A DNA stretch of 45,861 nt from Clostridium sp. (GTDB lineage: Bacteria > Bacillota > Clostridia > Clostridiales > Clostridiaceae), in the NCBI GenBank assembly GCA_017435645.1, contig JAFSER010000036.1:1-45861 (forward strand), in the 5' to 3' direction. Shown here piece after piece: positions 37,558-44,799 of the stretch. The translations under genes were made by a program, and so were the position numbers. How positions within the stretch are numbered: the stretch's first letter is position 1; every line of letters begins with the position of its first letter. The notes under the pieces were generated by a model, which did not search any database, was not told where the DNA came from, and saw only the letters and a program-made list of their open reading frames with translations.

Positions 37558-37929
37558 ATGAAAAAATACAATAAAGACATCGGTAATTTTGGAGAATATC
37601 TAGCATTATCTTACTTAAAGAATATTGGATATAAACTTCTTAGTAAAAATTTTAGAACTAAATACGGTGAAATAGATTTGATATTTATTGATAATGATGT
37701 AATAGTCTTTATAGAAGTAAAAAGTAGGTATAACTATCACTTTGGTTTACCACGTGAAGCTATAACCTACTCTAAAGAAAAACAAATAATTAATGTATCA
37801 AGTTATTATTTATATAAGAATGAACTGTTAAACTACAATTGCCGTTTTGATGTTATTGAAGTATACTTTAATACTACTAATAACACTTATAAGATAAATC
37901 ATATTATAGATGCTTTTAGGCCATATTAG
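37558..37929 (+). CDS. yraN: UPF0102 (YraN) family predicted endonuclease
   Basis: A small restriction-endonuclease-fold protein of unknown role, usually encoded beside rnhB. The nuclease core is intact: GEYLALSYLKNIGYKLL, then KYGEIDLIFID (E38, D40) and FIEVKSR (E53, K55). Length 123 aa is typical. The ATG at 37558 follows TAGGTGA. It is the only gene on the plus strand. Its 3' end overlaps that of rnhB by 14 nt, so the two are convergent with no terminator between. The neighbours are exactly those expected (rnhB, comM, dprA), so it looks like a local inversion of one gene rather than an insertion. Confidence 0.92.
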   Translation: MKKYNKDIGNFGEYLALSYLKNIGYKLLSKNFRTKYGEIDLIFIDNDVIVFIEVKSRYNYHFGLPREAITYSKEKQIINVSSYYLYKNELLNYNCRFDVIEVYFNTTNNTYKINHIIDAFRPY

Positions 37930-38740
37930 ATAATATATTCTTTAAAAAAGACATTCTATGTATTTCACATGGCCCTGCTTTTTTTATTCCTTCAATATGC
38001 TTTCCTGTTCCATATCCTGCATTTTCATCAAAATAATATTCAGGATATTTTTTTGCATATTTCTTCATTAAATTATCTCTATAAACCTTAGCTAGTATTG
38101 AAGCTGCAGCAATAGATGCTGATTTTGAATCTCCCTTTATTACTGACTTATTTTCGATATCTATACCTTTTACTAAATATCCATCAGATAATACTAACGT
38201 TGGTTTAATATCCATTGAATAACAAGCTTCTAAAAAAATCTCATTATTACAATAGGCTATACCTTTTTCATCAATTTCTTTATTAGATCTCTCTGCAATA
38301 TAATATGCTAATGCTTTATTTTTAATTTCCTCTGCTAACTCTTCTCTTTTCTTTTCACTTAACTTTTTAGAATCATTAATATATAGTATAAGTTCTTCAT
38401 CAATTACATTTAAGTCTAATATTACTGCACATGCTACTATAGGGCCTGCTAAAGGACCTCTTCCTACTTCATCCACACCTGCTACATAAGAATAATTCCC
38501 AAAGCCTTTATCAAAGTTATACATTTTCTTAACTCTTTCAAATTCTTTTTTTATTTTTTCTTTTCCCTTTAGAAGCTTTTCTCCTAAAGCTTTAACATTT
38601 TTTCTACTATCCAAAGTTAACTTTTGTATTAAAAAATCTAAATTCTTATTATTTCTTTCTTCTATTAAATTAATATTATCAATATGGCTTTTTATCTCCT
38701 TATAATTTAAATTTTCAATATCCTTATTTAATAACTCCAT
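37916..38740 (-). CDS. rnhB: Ribonuclease HII
   Basis: Removes ribonucleotides and RNA primers from DNA. Catalytic residues appear as D90-E91 in VAGVDEVGRGPLAGP, a conserved INDSKKLSEKKR segment, VLSDGYLVKG and ASILAKVYRD. Length is 274 aa, with about 80 residues before the catalytic core, longer than E. coli RnhB but normal for Firmicutes. The ATG at 38740 uses GAGGAG, which overlaps the rbgA stop; the genes are 1 nt apart. The 3' end runs into the convergent yraN. Confidence 0.96.
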   Translation of the reverse strand: MELLNKDIENLNYKEIKSHIDNINLIEERNNKNLDFLIQKLTLDSRKNVKALGEKLLKGKEKIKKEFERVKKMYNFDKGFGNYSYVAGVDEVGRGPLAGPIVACAVILDLNVIDEELILYINDSKKLSEKKREELAEEIKNKALAYYIAERSNKEIDEKGIAYCNNEIFLEACYSMDIKPTLVLSDGYLVKGIDIENKSVIKGDSKSASIAAASILAKVYRDNLMKKYAKKYPEYYFDENAGYGTGKHIEGIKKAGPCEIHRMSFLKNILSNMA

Positions 38741-38741
38741 A

Positions 38742-39599
38742 TTACTCCTCTTCTTCTATATATTCTAAAGAAATATTTCCTATTTTTCCTGATCTAAATT
38801 CATCTAATAAAATTACAGCTATTCTATTATAATTTATTTCTCCACCTTTAACTAGGCATCCTCTTTTTCTAGCTATTGCATTTAATGTTTCTAACGGATC
38901 TTCATATACTTCTTCTATTTTATATCTTTGCATTAAATTAGACTTATATCTTTCTTGTAATCTTTTTACTAAATAGAAGGATAACTCTTCTATATCCATA
39001 ATTTCATCTTTAATAGCACCTGTAAAAGCTAAGTTTAATGCTGTTTCATCATCTTCAAATTTAGGCCATAAAACACCTGGTGTATCTAACATTTCTATAT
39101 CCATCTTAGTTTTTATCCATTGCTTACTCTTAGTAACCCCAGGTCTATCTCCTGTTTTGGCAATATTATTTTTTGCCATTTTATTTATAAATGTAGATTT
39201 TCCTACATTAGGTATTCCTACTACCATCACTCTCATTTGAATTTTTACTAAACCTTTAGCTTTTAATCTATCATGTTTTTCCTTTAATAATTCATCTAAA
39301 GTTGGCTTGATTTGATTTAATCCTTTTCCAGTTAAACAATTAACCTCTAAAACTCTTACATTTTCAGAAGATAAATAGTTCATCCACATTTTTGTAACTT
39401 TATTTTCACATAAATCACTTTTATTTAATAATATTATTCTAGGTTTTCCTGCACAAAGCTTATCTATATCCGGATTAGCTGAACTTCTTGGTATTCTAGC
39501 ATCTCTTATTTCTATTACTGCATCTACTAATTTTAAGTTTTCTTTTATTTCTCTCTGAGTTTTTTTCATATGGCCCGGAAACCAATTTATTTTACCCAT
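38742..39599 (-). CDS. rbgA: Ribosome biogenesis GTPase RbgA (YlqF)
   Basis: A circularly permuted GTPase needed for late 50S assembly. The permuted order is clear: G4 N59-K-S-D62 comes before G1 GIPNVGKS (128-135) and G3 DTPG (172-175). The family opening INWFPGHMKKT is present, and a C-terminal helical ANTAR-like domain follows from about residue 195. Length 285 aa is typical. The ATG at 39599 follows GGAGG. It starts after the strong rplS terminator, so it probably has its own promoter in 39600-39667 (weak TTAAAT/TATAAA pair only). Confidence 0.96.
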   Translation of the reverse strand: MGKINWFPGHMKKTQREIKENLKLVDAVIEIRDARIPRSSANPDIDKLCAGKPRIILLNKSDLCENKVTKMWMNYLSSENVRVLEVNCLTGKGLNQIKPTLDELLKEKHDRLKAKGLVKIQMRVMVVGIPNVGKSTFINKMAKNNIAKTGDRPGVTKSKQWIKTKMDIEMLDTPGVLWPKFEDDETALNLAFTGAIKDEIMDIEELSFYLVKRLQERYKSNLMQRYKIEEVYEDPLETLNAIARKRGCLVKGGEINYNRIAVILLDEFRSGKIGNISLEYIEEEE

Positions 39600-39667
39600 A
39601 TTTATTTCCTCCGTTTAAAATTTATATTATTTATTATCTCAATATTTAATTTTTTAATTTATTACCT

Positions 39668-39697
39668 AAAAGAAAAAGGGACTTAAACAAGTCCCTT
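39668..39697 (-). terminator. Intrinsic terminator of rplS
   Basis: Minus-strand AAGGGACTT-GTTT-AAGTCCCTT, 9-bp perfect stem followed by TTTCTTTT. It ends the rplS unit before rbgA. Confidence 0.93.
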
Positions 39698-39714
39698 ACT
39701 TAATCCCTAGAAAA

Positions 39715-40065
39715 TTATCTAGTGCTTAATTCTTTAACTTTAGCAGCCTTACCTACTCTATCTCTTAAGTAGAATAACTTAGCTCTTCTAACTTTACCTT
39801 TTCTTACAACTTCCATCTTGTCGATGATTGGTGAGTTTATTGGGAAAGTTCTTTCAACTCCAGTTCCGTAAGCAACTCTTCTTACAGTGAAAGTTTCTCT
39901 TAATCCACCGTTTTGCTTCTTGATAACTGTTCCTTCGAACATTTGAATTCTTTCTCTTGTTCCTTCTTTGATCTTAACGTAAACTTTAACAGTGTCTCCA
40001 ACGTTGAAGTTTGGTAGATCATTTCTTAATTGTTCTGCTTCAATAGCTCTTATTATTTCGTTCAT
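39715..40065 (-). CDS. rplS: 50S ribosomal protein bL19
   Basis: Located at the 30S-50S interface. The start [20 protein letters not shown] and the core [37 protein letters not shown] and [20 protein letters not shown] are unmistakable. The longest frame begins at 40107, but that part is leader; the ATG at 40065 follows AGGAGG and gives the usual 116 aa. It has its own promoter and leader in the 113-nt gap after trmD, and a terminator behind it. Confidence 0.97.
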   Translation of the reverse strand: MNEIIRAIEAEQLRNDLPNFNVGDTVKVYVKIKEGTRERIQMFEGTVIKKQNGGLRETFTVRRVAYGTGVERTFPINSPIIDKMEVVRKGKVRRAKLFYLRDRVGKAAKVKELSTR

Positions 40066-40138
40066 TGTGTAGTCCCTCCTTAATTTTTTATTAGACGTTC
40101 TTAACAACTACTTGACAGAGGACCGCCCGTACTAACAC
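40066..40138 (-). promoter_or_regulatory. rplS leader, candidate L19 leader RNA
   Basis: Minus-strand TTAG-ACG type closing stem: plus 40091-40097 pairs with 40128-40135 with one bulged base. Inside it, GUCCUC (within 40118-40123) can pair with GAGGGAC of the rplS ribosome binding site, leaving one bulged G. L19 leader RNAs upstream of rplS are known in Firmicutes; I could not test this against their consensus. Confidence 0.5.
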
Positions 40139-40145
40139 AAAGGTA

Positions 40146-40174
40146 ATTTTAACATAATTATTCTTATAGTACAA
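40146..40174 (-). promoter_or_regulatory. Sigma-A promoter of rplS
   Basis: -35 TTGTAC (40174-40169), -10 TAAAAT (40151-40146), spacer exactly 17 nt. It lies directly behind the trmD stop, with a predicted start near 40139. Confidence 0.75.
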
Positions 40175-40178
40175 TATT

Positions 40179-40892
40179 TTATTTATACTTTTCTAAAATT
40201 TTTTTATCTTCCTTGTTTAAGGTTATTTTTTTATATAAATCACTTCTTCTTTCTTCAGTAATAAGTAACGATTTAGCTCTTCTCCATTTTCTTATATTTT
40301 CATGATGTCCAGATAACAATACTTCTGGAACTTTTTCACCTTCAAATTCTTCCGGTCGTGTATAGTGAGGATATTCTAATAATCCTTCTGAAAAAGATTC
40401 ATCCTCATAACTTTCTGATTTTCCTAAAACTCCAGGCTTTAATCTTAAAATAGAGTCTATTACAGGAATAGCAGCCATTTCTCCACCTGTTAATATAAAA
40501 TCTCCAAGGGAAATTTCTAAATCAATATATTTATATACTCTTTCATCAATACCTTCATAATGACCACATACAAATATAAGTTCATCTTCTTTTGATAATT
40601 CTCTAGCCATTTCCTGATTAAATATTTTTCCCCTAGGTCCTAAAAATATAACTTTTCCTTTATTACTTTCCTTACAATACTTAATAGAATCTACAAGTGG
40701 TTGAGGTGTCATTACCATTCCAGCTCCCCCACCATATGGATAATCATCAACCTTTTTATGCTTATTTAATGTAAAATCTCTTATATTAATAGCTTTAATA
40801 TCTACAAGTCCTTTTTCTTTAGCTTTTCCAATTATACTATGATTAAAAATATTAAACATCTCTGGAAATAATGTAAGAATATTAATCTTCAT
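40179..40892 (-). CDS. trmD: tRNA (guanine37-N1)-methyltransferase
   Basis: Methylates G37 next to the anticodon to prevent frameshifting. The SPOUT trefoil-knot features are LFPEMF at the start, [33 protein letters not shown] and [11 protein letters not shown]. Length 237 aa is standard. It overlaps the 3' end of rimM by 11 nt, so it is translationally coupled. rplS follows with its own promoter. Confidence 0.97.
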   Translation of the reverse strand: MKINILTLFPEMFNIFNHSIIGKAKEKGLVDIKAINIRDFTLNKHKKVDDYPYGGGAGMVMTPQPLVDSIKYCKESNKGKVIFLGPRGKIFNQEMARELSKEDELIFVCGHYEGIDERVYKYIDLEISLGDFILTGGEMAAIPVIDSILRLKPGVLGKSESYEDESFSEGLLEYPHYTRPEEFEGEKVPEVLLSGHHENIRKWRRAKSLLITEERRSDLYKKITLNKEDKKILEKYK

Positions 40893-41379
40893 GTTGCCAT
40901 TCTCCTACAGGCTTTATAATTATCTTTTTATTTTCTACATCTATATCTACTACTACATCTAATAAAACAGGAATTAATAATTCTTTAGGCTTTCTAATCC
41001 AATATACATCATTATTTTTAGTTTGTATAACATCATATATTTTACCTAAATCTTTACCTTCAGTATCAAATACATTGCACCCTATAATATCTGCAATATA
41101 ATATGTATCTTCTTCTAAAGGTACAGCATATTCTCTCGGTATTTCCATATACTTATTTTTATATTTTTCTGCTTCTTCTATTGAATTTATGCCTTCAATT
41201 TTAACTATAACTCTATCCTTTTGATATTTACATCCTTGGATTTTTCTTTCCACACCATCTATTATTACAAATTCTAAATCATTATATCTTTTAGGATCAT
41301 CAGTTAAAGCTATTACTTTTACTTCTCCTCTTAATCCATGAGTATTTACTATTTTTCCAACTCTTAAAATATCTTTCAT
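40882..41379 (-). CDS. rimM: 16S rRNA processing protein RimM
   Basis: Assists maturation of the 30S head and binds S19. The N-terminal beta-barrel starts [16 protein letters not shown], with LTDDPKRY. The C-terminal PRC-barrel has [25 protein letters not shown] and the [11 protein letters not shown] segment. Length 165 aa is typical. The ATG at 41379 follows AGAGGTG. The 142-nt gap after khpA holds a terminator and a long palindrome, so rimM-trmD may have a separate promoter that I could not place. Confidence 0.96.
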   Translation of the reverse strand: MKDILRVGKIVNTHGLRGEVKVIALTDDPKRYNDLEFVIIDGVERKIQGCKYQKDRVIVKIEGINSIEEAEKYKNKYMEIPREYAVPLEEDTYYIADIIGCNVFDTEGKDLGKIYDVIQTKNNDVYWIRKPKELLIPVLLDVVVDIDVENKKIIIKPVGEWQHED

Positions 41380-41434
41380 ATTACACCTCTTATAATTAAA
41401 TTACTTTTTATTTTGTATTTAATTAGTATTGTCA

Positions 41435-41490
41435 TTATATAATACTTCTAATATATATCTATAAATATATACATTAGAAGTATTATATAA
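41435..41490 (-). repeat. Long AT palindrome between khpA and rimM
   Basis: Perfect 18-bp arms (41435-41452 with 41473-41490) continue for five more pairs, one of which is G-U only in minus-strand RNA; the loop is about 10 nt. There is no U-tract after it on the minus strand. It lies between the khpA terminator and rimM. It could be an RNA processing site, a cruciform-forming element or an operator; both arms contain TATAAT-like sequence. Confidence 0.6.
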
Positions 41491-41502
41491 ATATTTATGT
41501 TT

Positions 41503-41533
41503 AAAAAGAGCTAGGATTTCCCTAACTCTTTTT
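41503..41533 (-). terminator. Intrinsic terminator overlapping the khpA stop
   Basis: Minus-strand AAAAAGAGTTAGG-GAAAT-CCTAGCTCTTTTT: a 13-bp stem with one U-G pair, whose 5' arm includes the last codons and stop of khpA. Five U follow. The wobble pair is consistent with minus-strand RNA. Confidence 0.88.
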
Positions 41534-41761
41534 ATCAATAATTTCAACTACTACATTTTTATCTTCTCTCATGGCTGCAGCTTTAACAACAGTTCTAATA
41601 GCCTTAGCTATTCTACCTTGTTTGCCTATTACTTTCCCCATGTCTGCAGGAGCAACCTTTAGTTCCAGAATAATTGATTGCTCTCCTTGTACTTCGTTCA
41701 CATGAACTTCATCCGGATTGTCCACTAGGGACTTAGCTATATTTTCAATTAATTCCTTCAT
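41522..41761 (-). CDS. khpA: KH-domain RNA-binding protein KhpA
   Basis: A single-KH protein that in other Firmicutes pairs with KhpB (Jag) and affects cell size, sRNA-mRNA contacts and RNA stability. The KH motif is VIGKQGRIAKAI with the GxxG loop at G46-G49. It has 79 aa, as usual. The start MKELIENIAKSLVDNPDEV matches the family, so the ATG at 41761 is firm. The Shine-Dalgarno AGGAGGTGA lies about 29 nt upstream, separated by a hairpin. It sits in its conserved slot between rpsP and rimM. Confidence 0.95.
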   Translation of the reverse strand: MKELIENIAKSLVDNPDEVHVNEVQGEQSIILELKVAPADMGKVIGKQGRIAKAIRTVVKAAAMREDKNVVVEIIDKKS

Positions 41762-41799
41762 AACCCACTGTAATTATAAAATTACAGAGTTCACCTCCT
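41762..41799 (-). promoter_or_regulatory. khpA ribosome binding site bridged by a hairpin
   Basis: The strong site AGGAGGTGA (41799-41791) is too far from the khpA ATG (41761). Between them CTGTAAT (41787-41781) pairs perfectly with ATTACAG (41774-41768) around a 6-nt loop. Folding this 20-nt hairpin would leave an effective spacing of about 10 nt. A hairpin-bridged initiation site of this kind is known from phage T4 gene 38. The only nearer site is the poor GTGGG. Confidence 0.65.
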
Positions 41800-41804
41800 A
41801 AAAA

Positions 41805-42050
41805 TTACTTATTTAATCCTGCTTGAGTAAATAGTCTCTTAACTACATCTGTAGGTTGAGCTCCATTTTGTACCCATTTAGTAGCTTTTTCTTCGTTGAT
41901 TTTTATTTCAGCTGGTTCAGTTAATGGATTGTAGTATCCAATTTCTTCAATGAATCTACCATCTCTTGGTGCTCTTGAATCAGCAACAACTATTCTATAG
42001 AAAGGAGCTTTCTTAGCACCCATTCTTCTTAATCTGATTTTTACTGCCAT
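41805..42050 (-). CDS. rpsP: 30S ribosomal protein bS16
   Basis: A small 30S assembly protein. The pattern [43 protein letters not shown] and [15 protein letters not shown] is diagnostic. The longest frame begins with GTG at 42059, which is part of the ribosome binding site AGGAGGTG; the ATG at 42050 gives 81 aa. It follows ffh by about 33 nt. Confidence 0.98.
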   Translation of the reverse strand: MAVKIRLRRMGAKKAPFYRIVVADSRAPRDGRFIEEIGYYNPLTEPAEIKINEEKATKWVQNGAQPTDVVKRLFTQAGLNK

Positions 42051-42083
42051 GTTTTTCACCTCCTTTAAAGGTTATAATATATA

Positions 42084-43436
42084 TTAACTCATAAACGGTA
42101 ATTTACCAAAGAATCCTTTTTTAGATTTCTTTTGCATAGACTTCATTTGCTTCATTTGCTTTCTCATCATATCAAATCCCTTAATGAGTTTATTAACTTC
42201 TTGTAATGAAGTACCTGATCCCCTTGCAATTCTTTTCTTTCTTGAAGAAGAACCTGCTAAAAGTTTTGGATTTCTTCTTTCCTTTGGAGTCATAGAATAT
42301 ATGATAGCTTTAACTCTAGCTAATTGCTTTTCACCAGCATCAAAATCTATATCTTTTAACTCTTTAGGCATCCCAGGTATCATTTCCATAATCTTACTTA
42401 AAGATCCTAATTTTTTCATTTGCTCCATTGCTGATAAATAATCTTCATAAGTAAAATCATTTTCTAGCATTTTTGAGCTTAATTCTTGCGCTTCTTTATT
42501 ATCAAAAGCTTCTTGAGCTTTTTCTATTAACGACAGTACATCTCCCATCCCTAATATTCTTGAAGACATTCTATCAGGATAGAAAACTTCAAAATCGCTC
42601 ATTTTTTCACCAACACCAATAAATTTAATTGGTTTTTCGGTCATATGTCTAATTGATAAAGCTGCTCCACCTCTAGTGTCACCATCAAGCTTAGTTAAAA
42701 TAACTCCTGATACATCTAATGCATTATTAAAATTTTCTGCAACATTAACTGCATCTTGACCTGTCATAGAGTCTACTACAAGTAGTATTTCTTGTGGTTT
42801 AACCTCAGCTTTTATAGATTTTAATTCATCCATTAAAGCTTCATCTATATGAAGTCTACCAGCTGTATCTATTATAATTACATTATTTCCATTTTGTCTT
42901 GCATGCTCTATTCCTGCCTTAGCAATCTCTACTGGGTTAACCTTATCACCCATTTGGAATACTGGAATATCTATTTGCTTACCAACTACCTCTAATTGTT
43001 TTATAGCTGCTGGTCTATATATATCACAAGCTACCAATAGAGGCTTTTTATTTTGCTTTCTAAGTTGCAATGCAAGTTTTCCACTCATGGTAGTTTTACC
43101 TGCCCCTTGAAGTCCAACCATCATAATTACTGTTGGTCCTACAGAATTGAAGTTTATTTTACTTTCACTACCACCCATAAGTTCAGTAAGTTCATCATTA
43201 ACTATTTTAATAACTTGCTGTGCTGGTGTTAAGCTTTCAAGTACATCACTACCAACACATTTTTCACTAACTCTTGAAATAAATAATTTAACTACTTTAA
43301 AGTTAACATCTGCTTCAAGTAAGGCTAGCTTTACCTCCCTCATGGCTTCTTTTATATCTTTTTCAGTTAGCTTTCCTTTACCTCTAAGTTTCTTAAAAGC
43401 TTCCTGTAATTTATCGGATAATCCTTCAAAAGCCAT
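42084..43436 (-). CDS. ffh: Signal recognition particle protein Ffh
   Basis: The SRP54 GTPase that binds signal peptides co-translationally and docks to FtsY. An N-domain (1-85) is followed by the G-domain, with G1 GLQGAGKTT (108-116), DTAGRLHIDEALM and TKLDGDTRGGAALS. The methionine-rich M-domain starts near residue 320 and ends with clustered Met/Lys. Length 450 aa is typical. The ATG at 43436 follows GGAGGG, 19 nt after ylxM, and both genes share one promoter. Confidence 0.98.
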   Translation of the reverse strand: MAFEGLSDKLQEAFKKLRGKGKLTEKDIKEAMREVKLALLEADVNFKVVKLFISRVSEKCVGSDVLESLTPAQQVIKIVNDELTELMGGSESKINFNSVGPTVIMMVGLQGAGKTTMSGKLALQLRKQNKKPLLVACDIYRPAAIKQLEVVGKQIDIPVFQMGDKVNPVEIAKAGIEHARQNGNNVIIIDTAGRLHIDEALMDELKSIKAEVKPQEILLVVDSMTGQDAVNVAENFNNALDVSGVILTKLDGDTRGGAALSIRHMTEKPIKFIGVGEKMSDFEVFYPDRMSSRILGMGDVLSLIEKAQEAFDNKEAQELSSKMLENDFTYEDYLSAMEQMKKLGSLSKIMEMIPGMPKELKDIDFDAGEKQLARVKAIIYSMTPKERRNPKLLAGSSSRKKRIARGSGTSLQEVNKLIKGFDMMRKQMKQMKSMQKKSKKGFFGKLPFMS

Positions 43437-43455
43437 ATTAAACCCTCCTATGATT

Positions 43456-43785
43456 TTATAAATTTTCTAGCATATTTTTATATCTCTCATAATCTTCTTT
43501 ACTAATTGAATATTTTGTTTCTAATTCATTAAGAAGATTACTAATAATTTTTTCTTGTTTAAAAGTTCTTTCAAACAAATTAAGCTTATCTTCATAGGAT
43601 AGAAATTGTTTATAACATCTCTTTATTAAATCATGGATAGCTTGACGACTTGTGTTATTTAATTCAGCAATTTCAGCTAAGGATAAATCCTCATTATAAT
43701 AAAGCTCCATAATTTTATATTGTTTTTCAGTTAATAATGAACCATATAGGTCCATCAATAATGAAATCTCAACCCTATCTTCCAT
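43456..43785 (-). CDS. ylxM: YlxM family helix-turn-helix protein, SRP-associated
   Basis: A 109-aa protein with a sigma-70 region-4-like helix-turn-helix (LYYNEDLSLAEIAELNNTSRQAIHDLIKR, residues about 28-56). YlxM genes are almost always just upstream of ffh in Gram-positives, and a streptococcal YlxM binds SRP components and stimulates Ffh GTPase activity. A DNA-binding role is possible from the fold. The ATG at 43785 follows AAGGTGA. It begins a unit with a consensus promoter. Confidence 0.93.
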   Translation of the reverse strand: MEDRVEISLLMDLYGSLLTEKQYKIMELYYNEDLSLAEIAELNNTSRQAIHDLIKRCYKQFLSYEDKLNLFERTFKQEKIISNLLNELETKYSISKEDYERYKNMLENL

Positions 43786-43809
43786 TTCATCACCTTACCC
43801 ACAAAAGAG

Positions 43810-43838
43810 ATTTTAACAAAACAATTCCACGCTGTCAA
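43810..43838 (-). promoter_or_regulatory. Sigma-A promoter of ylxM-ffh-rpsP-khpA
   Basis: Perfect -35 TTGACA (43838-43833), -10 TAAAAT (43815-43810), spacer 17 nt. Predicted start about 43803, giving a very short leader that ends in AAGGTGA. It is the clearest promoter in the window. Confidence 0.9.
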
Positions 43839-43854
43839 GTATTTTTACTTAACA
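43833..43854 (-). promoter_or_regulatory. Dyad overlapping the ylxM promoter -35
   Basis: Minus-strand TGTTAAGTA-AAAA-TACTTGACA is a 9-bp near-perfect inverted repeat (8 of 9 Watson-Crick) whose right arm contains the -35 TTGACA. It could be a repressor operator or a weak ftsY hairpin; there is no U-tract. Confidence 0.4.
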
Positions 43855-43875
43855 CCTATTTTTTTTTCTTCTCCA

Positions 43876-44796
43876 TTAAAATAATGCCTCTGCAAAACCT
43901 TCTGCATCAAATTCTTGTAAATCCTCTATACCTTCTCCTACACCAATATATTTAACTGGTATATTTAAAGTATTCTTTATAGAAATTACTACTCCACCTT
44001 TTGCTGTACCATCTAACTTTGTTAATATTATTCCATCTATAGGGCAAGTTTCCATGAATTGTTTTGCTTGAATAACAGCATTTTGTCCAGTAGTAGCATC
44101 TAAAACTAATAAAGTTTCTTTTTTAGCTCCTTCAAATTCTCTAGTTATAATTCTATCTATTTTTGATAGCTCATCCATTAAGTTCTTTTTATTATGAAGT
44201 CTTCCTGCTGTATCACATATTAATAAATCAGTACTTCTTGCTTTAGCAGCATTTACTGCATCAAAAACAACTGCTGCTGGATCTGAACCTTCATTATGTC
44301 TTATTAAATCTACACCTGCTCTTTTGCTCCAAACCTCTAATTGGTCTATAGCTGCTGCTCTAAAAGTATCTGCTGCTGCCAAAAGTACTTTTTTACCTTC
44401 ACTCTTATTTTTAGCTGCAAGCTTTCCTATAGAAGTTGTTTTTCCAACTCCATTTACTCCTATTACTAGTAAAACCTTTTTACCTTCATCTTCTTCTATA
44501 ACTTCTTCTGCTCCTTCTAACAGCATATCCTTAATAACTTCTTTTAAAGCTAGATATACTTCTTCTGGATCATTTATCTTATCTTTTCTTATTTTTGCCT
44601 TTAATTTATCAATAATTTCAATTGTTGTATCCATTCCAATATCAGACATTACTAATATTTCTTCTAACTCTTCATATAAATCTTCATCAATAGTAATAGC
44701 TAGTTTTAATGTTTCATTAATCCTATCTGTTAAAGCATCCTTAGTTTTTGAAAGTCCTGTTTTTAAATTATTAAATATTTTCCCAAATAAAGCCAT
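43876..44796 (-). CDS. ftsY: SRP receptor FtsY
   Basis: The membrane-associated GTPase receptor for SRP. The N-domain (1-100) is followed by the G-domain with G1 GVNGVGKT (113-120), DTFRAAAIDQLEVW, DTAGRLHNKKNLMDEL and TKLDGTAKGG. It ends in GVGEGIEDLQEFDAEGFAEALF, the canonical C-terminus. At 306 aa it lacks the long acidic A-domain of E. coli FtsY, as in other Firmicutes. The ATG at 44796 lies 3 nt after smc, with GGGAGG inside the smc end, so the two are coupled. The downstream ylxM-ffh unit encodes its partner. Confidence 0.98.
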   Translation of the reverse strand: MALFGKIFNNLKTGLSKTKDALTDRINETLKLAITIDEDLYEELEEILVMSDIGMDTTIEIIDKLKAKIRKDKINDPEEVYLALKEVIKDMLLEGAEEVIEEDEGKKVLLVIGVNGVGKTTSIGKLAAKNKSEGKKVLLAAADTFRAAAIDQLEVWSKRAGVDLIRHNEGSDPAAVVFDAVNAAKARSTDLLICDTAGRLHNKKNLMDELSKIDRIITREFEGAKKETLLVLDATTGQNAVIQAKQFMETCPIDGIILTKLDGTAKGGVVISIKNTLNIPVKYIGVGEGIEDLQEFDAEGFAEALF

Positions 44797-44799
44797 GAT

